From Smithellaceae bacterium (GTDB lineage: Bacteria > Desulfobacterota > Syntrophia > Syntrophales > Smithellaceae), in contig JAUYFM010000038.1 of assembly GCA_030690945.1 (NCBI GenBank), positions 1-64,000 on the forward strand: 64,000 nt of DNA, written 5' to 3'. The number at the start of each line of letters is the position of its first letter. Position 1 is the first letter of the stretch. Below, piece by piece: positions 27,742-35,968 of the stretch. A program made the position numbers and the translations under genes. The notes under the pieces are model-generated. The model saw nothing but the letters and a program-made list of their open reading frames with translations. It did no database searches and was not told the origin of the DNA.

Positions 27742-29640
27742 ATGAAACCAATCGAAATAGCCGATTATGATGTTTTGCCGAAAGTGAACTATCCTTCGGA
27801 CATCCGGAAACTCAATTTAGCGGAGCTCAATAAACTGGCTCAGGAAATACGAACCTTCATTATCAACACAGTGGCTTTGTCGGGCGGCCACCTGGCTTCA
27901 TCGCTGGGTACGGTGGAACTGACGCTGGCGTTGCACTATGTTTTCAATACGCCGGAAGACAGGCTCATCTGGGATGTTGGCCATCAGTCTTATGCGCACA
28001 AGATTGTCACCGGTCGGAAGGAAAAGTTTCCGACCCTGCGCCGCAAGGGCGGCCTCAGCGGCTTTCCCAAACGGGAAGAAAGCACCTACGACGCTTTTAA
28101 TGTCGGGCACAGCGGCACCTCCATCGCGGCGGCAGCAGCCTTTGCCGAATCCCAGTGTTTGAAGGGCGGGCACGCCAAAGCCATCGCGGTGATCGGCGAC
28201 GGCTCCCTGACCACCGGCATGGCGTTTGAGGGACTGAACTGGTCGGGTGGCCGCGATAAAGACTTGATCATTGTTTTAAATGACAACGAAATGTCCATTT
28301 CTCCCAACGTCGGCGCTCTCTCCTCTTATTTGAACAGAATGATGACAGGAGACAGGGTTACTAAATTTAAATCCGAGCTGAAAACTTTTCTCAAAAACAT
28401 TCCCAGTATCGGCGAACAGATTTTCAAATTTTCGAAACAAATCGAGGAATCGCTGAAGACTTTTGTTGTTCCCGGTGCGCTGTTTGAGGAGCTTGGTTTC
28501 ACTTACGTCGGGCCGTTGGAAGGGCATCGTCTGGACTACCTCATCAAGAATTTTGAAAACGTCAAGAAATTAAAGGGGCCGGTGCTGGTGCACGTCATCA
28601 CGCAAAAAGGCCGGGGCTACAAATTCGCTGAAGAAAATTCGCCGACATATCACGGTGTTGCGCCCTTTGATGTGGAAACCGGACTGACGATTCCTTCGGC
28701 AAACACCGCGCCTTCTTATACGGAAGTATTTGGCGGGACGCTTATCGAACTGGCTGCTTCCGATTCCCGCATCGTTGCCGTGACCGCCGCCATGTGCGAG
28801 GGCACGGGCCTGGACAAATTCGGACGGGAATTTCCTAAACGTTTATATGATGTCGGCATTGCCGAACAGCTTGCCGTTACTTTTGCCGCCGGCATGGCCA
28901 TGGAAGGGCTCAGGCCTGTTGTGGCGATTTATTCCACCTTTCTCCAGCGCGCTTATGATCAGATTTTACACGATGTCTGCCTGCAAAAACTGCCGGTGAT
29001 CTTTGCCATCGACCGCGCCGGTTTTGTCGGAGAAGACGGCGCAACGCATCAGGGACTTTTTGATTTTTCCTATCTACGCAATCTTCCCCATATGGTCATG
29101 ATGGCCCCGAAAGACGAAAACGAACTCAGGCACATGCTCAAAACGGCCATCGGATGCGGTTCGCCCGTGTCCATTCGTTATCCGCGAGGAAAAGGTGCGG
29201 GGGTGCCGCTTGATGACGAACTTTCAATATTGCCCATCGGTCGTGGCGAAGTTCTGCACGAGGGCTCGGATCTGGCGATTATCGCCGTGGGAGTCACCGT
29301 TCATCCCGCGCTGGCAGCCGCACGCAAGCTGGCGGAAGAGGGGTTCCAGGTCAAAGTCATCAACGCCCGGTTTATTAAACCACTCGATGCGGAATTGTTA
29401 TTAAGCACAGCGGCGTCCATTAATAAGATCCTGACCATCGAAGAAAATGTTCTGGACGGTGGATTCGGCAGCGCCGTCCTGGAATTGCTCGCCCAAAACG
29501 GCGTGAAGGATGTAACGGTCAAACGTTTGGGCATCGCGGATGAATTTGTCGAACACGCCACACAGGCCGAGTTGCGTTTTCAGTATGGCCTCGATGAAGC
29601 GGGCATCATCCGGGCGGCAAAAGAAATGCTGGAGAAATAA
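27742..29640 (+). CDS. dxs: 1-Deoxy-D-xylulose-5-phosphate synthase
   Basis: 632 residues, the standard length. It has the thiamine diphosphate site histidine in GGHLASSLG, WDVGHQSYAHK, the ThDP motif GDGSLTTGMAFEGLN with metal-binding NDN downstream, the transketolase pyrimidine-domain DRAGFVGEDG and ATHQG. It makes DXP from pyruvate and glyceraldehyde 3-phosphate, the first MEP step. It lies 16 bp after ispA. In many bacteria tlyA follows directly; here tlyA is 8 kb away, beyond an accessory island. Confidence 0.96.
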   Translation: MKPIEIADYDVLPKVNYPSDIRKLNLAELNKLAQEIRTFIINTVALSGGHLASSLGTVELTLALHYVFNTPEDRLIWDVGHQSYAHKIVTGRKEKFPTLRRKGGLSGFPKREESTYDAFNVGHSGTSIAAAAAFAESQCLKGGHAKAIAVIGDGSLTTGMAFEGLNWSGGRDKDLIIVLNDNEMSISPNVGALSSYLNRMMTGDRVTKFKSELKTFLKNIPSIGEQIFKFSKQIEESLKTFVVPGALFEELGFTYVGPLEGHRLDYLIKNFENVKKLKGPVLVHVITQKGRGYKFAEENSPTYHGVAPFDVETGLTIPSANTAPSYTEVFGGTLIELAASDSRIVAVTAAMCEGTGLDKFGREFPKRLYDVGIAEQLAVTFAAGMAMEGLRPVVAIYSTFLQRAYDQILHDVCLQKLPVIFAIDRAGFVGEDGATHQGLFDFSYLRNLPHMVMMAPKDENELRHMLKTAIGCGSPVSIRYPRGKGAGVPLDDELSILPIGRGEVLHEGSDLAIIAVGVTVHPALAAARKLAEEGFQVKVINARFIKPLDAELLLSTAASINKILTIEENVLDGGFGSAVLELLAQNGVKDVTVKRLGIADEFVEHATQAELRFQYGLDEAGIIRAAKEMLEK

Positions 29641-29729
29641 GCTCAAGGCTTTCCAGGCGGATCGTTTTAAAAATGAGCAAGGGTAAAAAAATCACGGACA
29701 CGGATTCGAAAGATAAAAAGGGAATGAAT

Positions 29730-32711
29730 ATGAAAAAGATGAGTTTTCTGCGCATGGTTTTAAGTCTGCTTCTGGTTTGCCTGTTATCAGGCCTTGCTCC
29801 GGATGCCGCTTTTTCACAAGACAGGATGAGCGCGCGAAGGGGAAGGACAATCCCCGCTGAAACGCCTTCTGTTTCCGCCCCTAAAACCGACATGGATACA
29901 TCATCGCCGGTAAAGACAGACCCGACTACAACCCGTGGTGAGGCTGCCGCTGAAAAAGCGCCATTCGGGGTGAAGGTGCAGAATTTGGAAGGCACCGCTT
30001 ACTGGCGAATGCTGGGAAGGCATACCGGCAGGAAAGACGGTGTTCTTGTTGCCGACGTGGTAAACGGAAGTCCGGCGGAACAGATGGATATTAAGAAGAA
30101 TGACGTCATCCTCTCCTTCAACTATAAAGATGTAAAAAATCCGGATGAATTCCAGAACGCTGTTTCCGCATTGAGCCAGGGGGACAAGATCGTTCTCTCG
30201 ATATACCGTCTCTCTCCCACCCTGTTGACCCTAACGGGAACGATGGGACAATCCGCTGTGGCTGCCGGCAAGGAACAAAAAACCAAAGTTGCATCGGCGG
30301 ATATGAATGCAACCGCGGCGATATTTGCGCCTACAGGTCATCATGGAATAACAGCCGTGGGTTTATCGTCCGACGGCAAACAAATCATCTCGGGCGGCAA
30401 CATCAACAATTCTCTCAAACTCTGGGATGCCGCAACAGGAAGGCAAAGCCAGGCATTAGCCGGAGACACTGATGTCGTTTATGCGGTGGCCTTTTCTCCT
30501 GACGTCAGATATGGTGTATCCGGGAGCGCGAATAACACCATCAAGCTCTGGGATGGAACAACGGGAAAAGAGATTAAGGCTTTCGCAGGACAAACCAAAG
30601 ATGATTTGGTTCTTTCGGTAGCCTTTTCTTCCGACAGTCGCCATATCCTTTCCGGCGGCAGTGACAACACCCTCAAGCTCTGGGATATTGCAACAGGACG
30701 GGAAATCAAGACATTTTCCGGGCATGCGGGATGGGTCACTTCCGTTGCCTTTTCACCCGACGGCAGATACGCTCTCTCGGGCAGTTTGGACAACACCCTT
30801 AAGCTCTGGGATATCGCAACCGGCAGGGACATCAGGACCTTCGTGGGACAACATGGGGTGGACAGCAAAAGCCGGGCTTTTGCGAAGGATGGCACACCCG
30901 TTCCACCACTCATCCAGTTAGAAGCCGATAAAATGGCGTGGGGTATGAGCAGCTTTGCCGGCCGGGTCAGTTCTGTCGCTTTTTCACCAGACGGCAGGCA
31001 TGCCGTCTCGGGAAGCTGGGGCAAAATCATCACGCTCTGGGACATTGCGACCGGCCGGGAAATAAGGTCTTTTACAGGGCATAAAGAAAGGATTAACGCC
31101 GTCGCCTTTTCACCTGACGGCAATCAAATCTTATCCGCGGCCCGCGATAATACCCTTAAACTCTGGAATGTGGCGACGGGCAGGGAGATCAGGACATTTA
31201 CCGGGCATATCGGAGAAATCAATTCCACCACCTTTTCCAGGGATGCAAAGCGATTGATTTCCGGAGGCTCAGATGGCACAATCAGGTTCTGGGACAGCAA
31301 TACCGGCGCGGAAATCGTCAAGTTTGTAAGCTTGAAAGACGGCGAATGGATCGTCATTACAGCCGAGGGATACTACAACTCCTCCGGCCGGGGGCATGAA
31401 TATCTCAACATCCGCCAGGGCGCCAAGGTCTATGGCATCGACCAGTTCTATGATGTCTTTTATCGTCCTGATATTGTCGCCGCAAAACTTCGAGGCGATG
31501 ATATCCGTGATCTTGTCACACTGACTCTTGATGAAGCGCTCAAAAATCCACCGCCGACGGTTGAATTTTCCTCTGTGCCGTCACAGACGGACCAGCCAAA
31601 GGTCAAGGTCTGTTATCAGGCAAAAAGCACGGGCGGCGGCATCGGCGAGGTGCGATTATTCCACAATGGCAAGCTCGTCCAGTCCGACGGCTATTACAGA
31701 GAGGTTGCCAAAACATCAACCGGGACAACCCAACTTGCTTCGTTAAACAGCCGGTCAATCTATGCCGACATGAGAAGCATCAACATCAAGGCCAAAGCGG
31801 ACTCTGCGTTTATCTCCAGTAAATCCAAGGGAGATCTCTTTGAAGACTGCAAAGAAATAGACGCCATTGCCGGTGAGAACGAGATCAGCGTCTCCGCTTT
31901 TAACGGCGGCAACACCGTCCAGAGCTACATGAAAACTGTTAAATTCAACTCTGGGGTCAAGCCGCAAGATCCCCATCTTTATATCCTCTCCATCGGGATA
32001 GACCAATACAAAGACAGCAGCGTCAATCTCAAATATGCCGTCAAGGATGCAAAAGACCTGGAGGAAAAAATCAAAACACAGTCTGCCACGCTTTATCAGC
32101 CCCGGAATATTCATTATTCACTGGTGACGGACCAAGATGCAAACAAGACAAATATTATCAATAAAATCAATGAGCTTGCCAACACCATCAAGCCCCCGGA
32201 CAGCTTTATCCTTTTCGTGGCCGGTCACGGCATTCTGTTGCAGAACCAGTATTATATGCTGACCCATGACTTCAACGGGCAGGTGAGCGACGCCGGCATG
32301 ATCAGCTCCAATGAAATTGTCGAGATGTCCAAAAAAATTAAATCTCTGAGTCAGTTATTCATCTTCGACACCTGCCATGCAGGCGGCGTGGACACGATCA
32401 TCAGCGGTCTTTACGATGCCAGAATGTCTGTCCTGGCGAAGAAAATGGGGCTTCATATTTATGCCTCGGCCAATGACAAACAGGCGGCGATGGACGGCTA
32501 CAAAGGCAACGGTCTGTTTACCTATACTCTGCTGGATGGTTTGAACAACAATAAAGAAGCTGACAAATATAAAAACGGGAAGATCAGCGTCGTGGGTTTA
32601 GGAGAGTATGCCAGGAAGATGACTACGACCATCTCTAAACAGATCGGCCATGAACAAACGCCGCTTATCATCAATTTCGGGAAAGACAGCCCGCTATATA
32701 AATTGCAGTGA
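29730..32711 (+). CDS. Exported PDZ / seven-blade WD40 / caspase-like (peptidase C14) protein
   Basis: About 993 residues. A signal peptide (MSFLRMVLSLLLVCLLSG region) is followed by a PDZ-like domain (about 78-172: GVLVADVVNGSPAEQMDIKK, GDKIVLSIYR). Seven WD40 repeats (about 200-535, each ending LKLWD or similar) should make one beta-propeller; repeats four and five are separated by a roughly 40-residue insert. A linker containing WIVITAEGYYNSSG leads to a caspase-like domain from about 747 (LYILSIGIDQYKD), with the catalytic dyad His833 (FVAGHGI) and Cys882 (FDTCHAGG). This is a bacterial orthocaspase that should act outside the cytoplasm. AAAAGGGA supports the start at 29730 (an ATG two codons earlier is equally possible). 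It is the first gene of the island after dxs. Confidence 0.87.
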   Translation: MKKMSFLRMVLSLLLVCLLSGLAPDAAFSQDRMSARRGRTIPAETPSVSAPKTDMDTSSPVKTDPTTTRGEAAAEKAPFGVKVQNLEGTAYWRMLGRHTGRKDGVLVADVVNGSPAEQMDIKKNDVILSFNYKDVKNPDEFQNAVSALSQGDKIVLSIYRLSPTLLTLTGTMGQSAVAAGKEQKTKVASADMNATAAIFAPTGHHGITAVGLSSDGKQIISGGNINNSLKLWDAATGRQSQALAGDTDVVYAVAFSPDVRYGVSGSANNTIKLWDGTTGKEIKAFAGQTKDDLVLSVAFSSDSRHILSGGSDNTLKLWDIATGREIKTFSGHAGWVTSVAFSPDGRYALSGSLDNTLKLWDIATGRDIRTFVGQHGVDSKSRAFAKDGTPVPPLIQLEADKMAWGMSSFAGRVSSVAFSPDGRHAVSGSWGKIITLWDIATGREIRSFTGHKERINAVAFSPDGNQILSAARDNTLKLWNVATGREIRTFTGHIGEINSTTFSRDAKRLISGGSDGTIRFWDSNTGAEIVKFVSLKDGEWIVITAEGYYNSSGRGHEYLNIRQGAKVYGIDQFYDVFYRPDIVAAKLRGDDIRDLVTLTLDEALKNPPPTVEFSSVPSQTDQPKVKVCYQAKSTGGGIGEVRLFHNGKLVQSDGYYREVAKTSTGTTQLASLNSRSIYADMRSINIKAKADSAFISSKSKGDLFEDCKEIDAIAGENEISVSAFNGGNTVQSYMKTVKFNSGVKPQDPHLYILSIGIDQYKDSSVNLKYAVKDAKDLEEKIKTQSATLYQPRNIHYSLVTDQDANKTNIINKINELANTIKPPDSFILFVAGHGILLQNQYYMLTHDFNGQVSDAGMISSNEIVEMSKKIKSLSQLFIFDTCHAGGVDTIISGLYDARMSVLAKKMGLHIYASANDKQAAMDGYKGNGLFTYTLLDGLNNNKEADKYKNGKISVVGLGEYARKMTTTISKQIGHEQTPLIINFGKDSPLYKLQ

Positions 32712-32726
32712 AAAGAAAAAATCCCG

Positions 32727-32756
32727 TTGACAAACGGTTATACCTTTGGTTATACT
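32727..32756 (+). promoter_or_regulatory. Promoter with tandem operator of the MazEF-type module
   Basis: TTGACA (32727-32732), an 18-bp spacer and TATACT (32751-32756). GGTTATAC occurs twice, at 32736-32743 and 32748-32755, 12 bp apart, covering the spacer and -10. Ribbon-helix-helix antitoxins bind such repeats. Transcription would start at about 32763, at or one base before the ATG, so the mRNA may be leaderless. Confidence 0.65.
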
Positions 32757-32763
32757 ATCGAAT

Positions 32764-33000
32764 ATGAAGACTGCAATTTCAATCAGCGATGAAATATTCA
32801 CGGAAGCCGAGATAACCGCCAGGCAATTGGGTATTTCCAGAAGCAAATTGTACGCTCAGGCTATATCGGAATTTGTAAAAACACACAAACCGGAGGCCAT
32901 TACCGCAAAGCTAAATGAAATATATTCCGAAGAATCCTTGCTGTTAGATAATGATATTGTTCAGTTAAATTATGACCTTATATCAAAGGACGAATGGTAA
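32764..33000 (+). CDS. MazE-like ribbon-helix-helix antitoxin
   Basis: 78 residues. MKTAISISDEIFTEAEITAR is a ribbon strand followed by LGISRSKLYAQAISEFVK, the two helices of an RHH DNA-binding fold. The acidic tail (LNEIYSEESLLLDND) is typical of the toxin-wrapping part of MazE antitoxins. The ATG at 32764 lies immediately after the predicted transcription start. Its stop TAA overlaps the toxin start (TAATG). It should repress its own promoter through the GGTTATAC pair. Confidence 0.8.
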   Translation: MKTAISISDEIFTEAEITARQLGISRSKLYAQAISEFVKTHKPEAITAKLNEIYSEESLLLDNDIVQLNYDLISKDEW

Positions 33001-33341
33001 TGATCAGAGGAGAGATATGGTGGGCAAAGTTACCTTCTCCAAGGGGTTCGGAACCAAGCAAAAAAAGACCCGTTTTGGTCATACAGGCAGATTCTTTTAA
33101 TCGTTCTGCAATTAACACCGTCATTTGTGCCGTCATAACATCCAATACAAACCTGGCAACATCTCCCGGAAATATCCTTTTGGAAATATCGGAATCAGGC
33201 CTGGATAAAACATCCGTAATCAATTTTTCTCAGATTATTACACTCGATAAATCCTACTTTACTGAAATGGTTTCAATGCTTTCAAAATCGATTATTTTTA
33301 AAATTAACAGCAGTTTGAAAATCATTTTTGACATGGATTAG
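33000..33341 (+). CDS. MazF/PemK-type endoribonuclease toxin
   Basis: 113 residues of the MazF fold: IRGEIWWAKLPSPRGSEPSK, the RPVLVIQADSFN strand, TVICAVITSN and ISESGLDKTSVINFSQI, which holds the conserved Thr/Ser of the active site. MazF toxins cut mRNA at short sequences. AAGGA lies upstream, and the start is coupled to the antitoxin stop; an ATG two codons earlier (32994) is an alternative. Nothing suggests inactivation. The 123 bp to the next gene hold no recognisable feature. Confidence 0.85.
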   Translation: MIRGEIWWAKLPSPRGSEPSKKRPVLVIQADSFNRSAINTVICAVITSNTNLATSPGNILLEISESGLDKTSVINFSQIITLDKSYFTEMVSMLSKSIIFKINSSLKIIFDMD

Positions 33342-33464
33342 GAAGCCAAGGGGCCGCACAAGCGCTGTGTCACAGGAATTCACCCAAGTAAAGAATGCCT
33401 GAACCATCAAAAAGTAAAGCAGCAAAAAGTTGCCATTCGCTCTGTGATATGATAGGTTAAATTC

Positions 33465-33761
33465 ATGGAAACATTGGAAAAACAGGAATTGTTTTGGGAT
33501 GTCAACCTCGCACAGATGGATGAAAACGCGCACAAGCGATTTATAGTAAAACGCATCCTGCAATTCGGTGACATGGACGATCTGCGCTGGGCATTGAGCT
33601 TTTACGGGCATGATGCCGTTCGGGTAATTTTTGTTTCCAGTGCGGATCAACTGGACAAAAAATCACAGAATTATTGGCGCTTGTTTTTTCACATTCATGA
33701 CGGTGAAGAATGCATAAAGAAACAATCGACGAGCGGACAAAACGCGTTTGGGACAAGATAG
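33465..33761 (+). CDS. DUF6922-like small protein, partner of an AbiEii-type toxin
   Basis: 98 residues. The pattern LFWDVNLAQMDENAHKRFIV followed by KRILQFGDMDDLRWALSFYG matches small proteins usually encoded just before AbiEii-family nucleotidyltransferases, where they act as putative antitoxins. Its last 52 bases overlap the start of the broken nucleotidyltransferase gene at 33710. No DNA-binding motif is obvious. With its toxin interrupted, its present role is uncertain. Confidence 0.65.
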   Translation: METLEKQELFWDVNLAQMDENAHKRFIVKRILQFGDMDDLRWALSFYGHDAVRVIFVSSADQLDKKSQNYWRLFFHIHDGEECIKKQSTSGQNAFGTR

Positions 33762-34336
33762 CAAAATCTGGGATCGCTGGCCGTTTTTATCTGGCTGGGG
33801 AAACGGCGCTTGCCGTTCATCTTTGACACAGAAAATCCATCGATCTCGATTTCTTTTCTCAAGAGGACTTTTCAGCGCCGGATTTAAAAAGACAACTCTC
33901 CCAAATCGGTAAAATCGTTTTGTTGGGTGAAGCGGACGGAACACTGCATGTAACCGTCGATCATGTGATGGTGAGTTTCCTCCAATATGGATACGGTCTG
34001 CTTTTTCCGTCCGTAATATTTGAAGGCTTGGCAATGGCGGATGAAAGAGACATTGCTGCGATGAAACTGGACGCGGTATCTTCGCGCGGCAGCAGAAAAG
34101 ATTTCATCGATATTTATGAATTGTTGAAAAAACACACCCTGGCCGAGCTCATCGATTTTTTTGAAAAGAAATATGCCGGCATCAAATACAACATGCTGCA
34201 TATTCTGAAAAGTCTGGTTTATTTTGACGATGCCGATGGGGAACCGCCGCCCATGATGTTGCATGATGCCAATTGGGATGATGTGAAGCAAGGCATAAGC
34301 CAGGCCGTTTCTGCGTTTGGTGAAGAACGCAGGTGA
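33710..34336 (+). pseudogene. AbiEii-type nucleotidyltransferase toxin interrupted by an in-frame TGA
   Basis: The reading frame from ATG 33710 gives MHKETIDERTKRVWDKIAKS then GRFYLAGETALAVHL, stops at TGA (33824-33826, codon 39), and continues in the same frame with HRKSIDLDFFSQED, the catalytic nucleotidyltransferase motif, through MKLDAVSSRGSRKDFIDIYE to 34336. Family members have Gly at the stop position (LAxHLGHRKSxDLDFF), so one change GGA to TGA explains it. No frameshift is needed. The product would end before the active site, unless a downstream start or readthrough is used. Confidence 0.8.
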
Positions 34337-34370
34337 TCAGAAAATCGAAAAGAACACAGAAGTTAGGTCC

Positions 34371-34409
34371 GGGGAATTCGGGGGAATTCGGGGGACATAA
34401 CACTTAATT
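34371..34409 (+). repeat. Transposase-linked palindromic repeat, solo copy
   Basis: GGGGAATTCG occurs twice in tandem (34371-34390), followed by GGGGACATAACACTTAATT (34391-34409). The latter matches the arms that flank the RAYT gene at 35203-35221 and 35930-35948. It is a copy without a transposase. The gap from here to 34513 holds nothing else I recognise. Confidence 0.75.
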
Positions 34410-34513
34410 ATTTTGAGAGAGGGACGGAGACGTTCTTTAATGAACATCAAACCCTCGCCAATCAAGGCATTCAGCTTGATGACGGATCAAGCCGTTACTT
34501 AACGGTAACTGTT

Positions 34514-34825
34514 CTATTTTCCAAACACAAGATGGACTTCTAGTTTGCAACCGACCGCTTGGGCATACTTCTTCAGTGTGGCAAGTGTCGGCGATTGCCG
34601 GTTATCAGAGAGCGCTGTCTCAAGGCGAGTGACAGCGGGTGCTTTCGTCCCCATTTTCTTTGCCACTTCTGCCTGAGTTAACCCCGACCGCTTCCGGGCT
34701 TGCAGTAGCTCTCGAAGCAAAACATATTCCGTTTCCAGCTCCATGTAGGCTGCCTTAAATTCAGGATCTTGCTTCCATTCCGCGACCATCTGGCGATGCG
34801 TTTTTGTCTGTATATTATTTTTCAT
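34514..34825 (-). CDS. HigA-type XRE-family antitoxin
   Basis: 103 residues. A helical N-terminus (EWKQDPEFKAAYMELETEY) is followed by an XRE helix-turn-helix: RSGLTQAEVAKKMGTKAPAV, TRLETALSDNRQSPTLATLK and KYAQAVGCKLEVHL. It follows the toxin gene with a 4-bp ATGA overlap, the toxin-first order of HigBA modules. It probably binds the palindrome at 35156-35173 in the shared promoter. Confidence 0.85.
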   Translation of the reverse strand: MKNNIQTKTHRQMVAEWKQDPEFKAAYMELETEYVLLRELLQARKRSGLTQAEVAKKMGTKAPAVTRLETALSDNRQSPTLATLKKYAQAVGCKLEVHLVFGK

Positions 34826-35145
34826 GATTTACTTACCTCGCGTTGCCGCTTGCGCGCGATTTCCAATTCCCTCTTTGGTGTTTCGTTTGTTTTCTTGATG
34901 AAGGAATGCAGGACTATAATCCGCTTTCCCACTTGGGTACAGTAGAAAACTCTGGCAATTCCCTCTCTTCCTTTCGGGCGGAGCTCGAAAAGACCACCAC
35001 CCATCGCACGCGAGTGGGGCATACGAAGATCAAGCCCGAACTCTTCAAGCAGTTCCGTCAGCCGTGCGTACGACGCCCTTATCCCGACAGGTAAGGCATT
35101 TATTTTCAGACGAACCACTTCGCTGAAATATTCAATTGCCCAAGA
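34822..35145 (-). CDS. HigB-type RelE-superfamily toxin (Gp49-like)
   Basis: 107 residues. MSWAIEYFSEVVRLKINALP, YARLTELLEEFGLDL, RPKGREGIARVFYCT and the C-terminal VLHSFIKKTNETPKRELEIA-RKR match the phage-derived Gp49-like/HigB group of ribosome-dependent mRNA interferases. I chose the ATG at 35145; an ATG at 35163 would lie inside the operator. The predicted transcription start is at or next to this ATG, so translation may be leaderless. No disruption is seen. Confidence 0.83.
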   Translation of the reverse strand, partial: SWAIEYFSEVVRLKINALPVGIRASYARLTELLEEFGLDLRMPHSRAMGGGLFELRPKGREGIARVFYCTQVGKRIIVLHSFIKKTNETPKRELEIARKRQREVSKS

Positions 35146-35153
35146 CATGAGTA

Positions 35154-35182
35154 AACATAACAAATATGTTATGCTGGGTCAA
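35154..35182 (-). promoter_or_regulatory. Promoter and palindromic operator of the HigBA-type module
   Basis: On the minus strand: -35 TTGACC (35182-35177), a 17-bp spacer and -10 TATGTT (35159-35154). The palindrome CATAAC-AAATAT-GTTATG (35156-35173) overlaps the -10 and spacer, as expected for autorepression by the XRE antitoxin. Confidence 0.55.
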
Positions 35183-35202
35183 GGAAAATATTGGGTAATT
35201 TT

Positions 35203-35221
35203 GGGGACATAACACTTAATT
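35203..35221 (+). repeat. Left inverted repeat of the RAYT unit
   Basis: GGGGACATAACACTTAATT. It pairs with 35930-35948 (18/19 complementary) on the other side of the transposase gene. Confidence 0.8.
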
Positions 35222-35258
35222 TCTTGACCACTGCAAAAAAATACATTAGACGTCTTTC

Positions 35259-35930
35259 ATGCCCAGAATATCAAGAATAGTTGCCGTAGATTATCCGCAT
35301 CATCTTACACAGCGCGGTGTTCGATCTATGGAAATCTTTCATAGCGACCATGACAGGAGTCAGTATTTACAGTTCATCAAAGAAGAATCCCAGCGATGTG
35401 AAATAGAAATTCTTGCCTGGTGCCTGATGACCAATCACGTTCATTTTATCGCCGTGCCGCACACAGAAACATCGCTTGCCCGGGGATTTGGTGAAGCCCA
35501 TAAACGGTACACCCGTATGAAGAATTTCAGTGATAATGTTCGGGGGTATTTATTTCAAGGGCGATTTGGTTCCTGTGTGCTTGACGAACGTCATTTGCTG
35601 GCTGCCGTGCGGTATGTCGAGAATAATCCTGTCGTTGCGGGTATGGTCAAGAATGCATGGCAGTATAAATGGTCTAGTGCGCCATATCACGTTGGTGATA
35701 TTGAGGGAGATGTTCTGGTTAACAGCAGCAATCTATATGGCCTGGTTAAAGATTGGCGGACCTATCTGGATGAGCAGATTGAGGGAATGGATGACGTCCA
35801 TAGCGTGAGAAGGGCGACAAAAACCGGACGACCGGCAGGTGATCACGATTTTGTAAAAAAGATTGAAAAACTGACAGGGCGTTTGTTACGGCGGAAAAAG
35901 CCCGGACCCAAGAAAAAACAAGAAAGCTGA
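35259..35930 (+). mobile_element. REP-associated tyrosine transposase (RAYT, Y1/TnpA-like), 223 aa
   Basis: MPRISRIVAVDYPHHLTQRG, the HUH-type metal pair in MTNHVHFIAVP (HxH) and the catalytic tyrosine region VRYVENNPVVAGMV identify a Y1-family HUH transposase of the REP-associated class. The C-terminus is basic (RRKKPGPKKKQ). It is intact and flanked by 19-bp near-perfect inverted repeats whose third copy lies at 34391. RAYTs are thought to move or maintain REP palindromes and usually stay at one chromosomal site. Its stop codon overlaps the right repeat by one base. Confidence 0.87.
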
Positions 35931-35948
35931 ATTAAGTGTTGTGTCCCC
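35930..35948 (-). repeat. Right inverted repeat of the RAYT unit
   Basis: AATTAAGTGTTGTGTCCCC, reverse complement of the left arm with one mismatch. It starts at the last base of the transposase stop codon and ends 21 bp before the next gene, whose ribosome site follows directly. Confidence 0.8.
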
Positions 35949-35968
35949 GGAATGAAAAAAGGAGAATT

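Noticed and set aside
33342-33464. Gene or regulatory feature between the MazF-type toxin and the DUF6922-like gene
   Set aside because: No frame, promoter pair or hairpin stood out.
33824-33826. TGA in the AbiEii gene as a selenocysteine codon, since selA is present
   Set aside because: Family members have Gly here, no SECIS-like hairpin is apparent just after the codon, and AbiEii proteins are not known selenoproteins. A point mutation is simpler.
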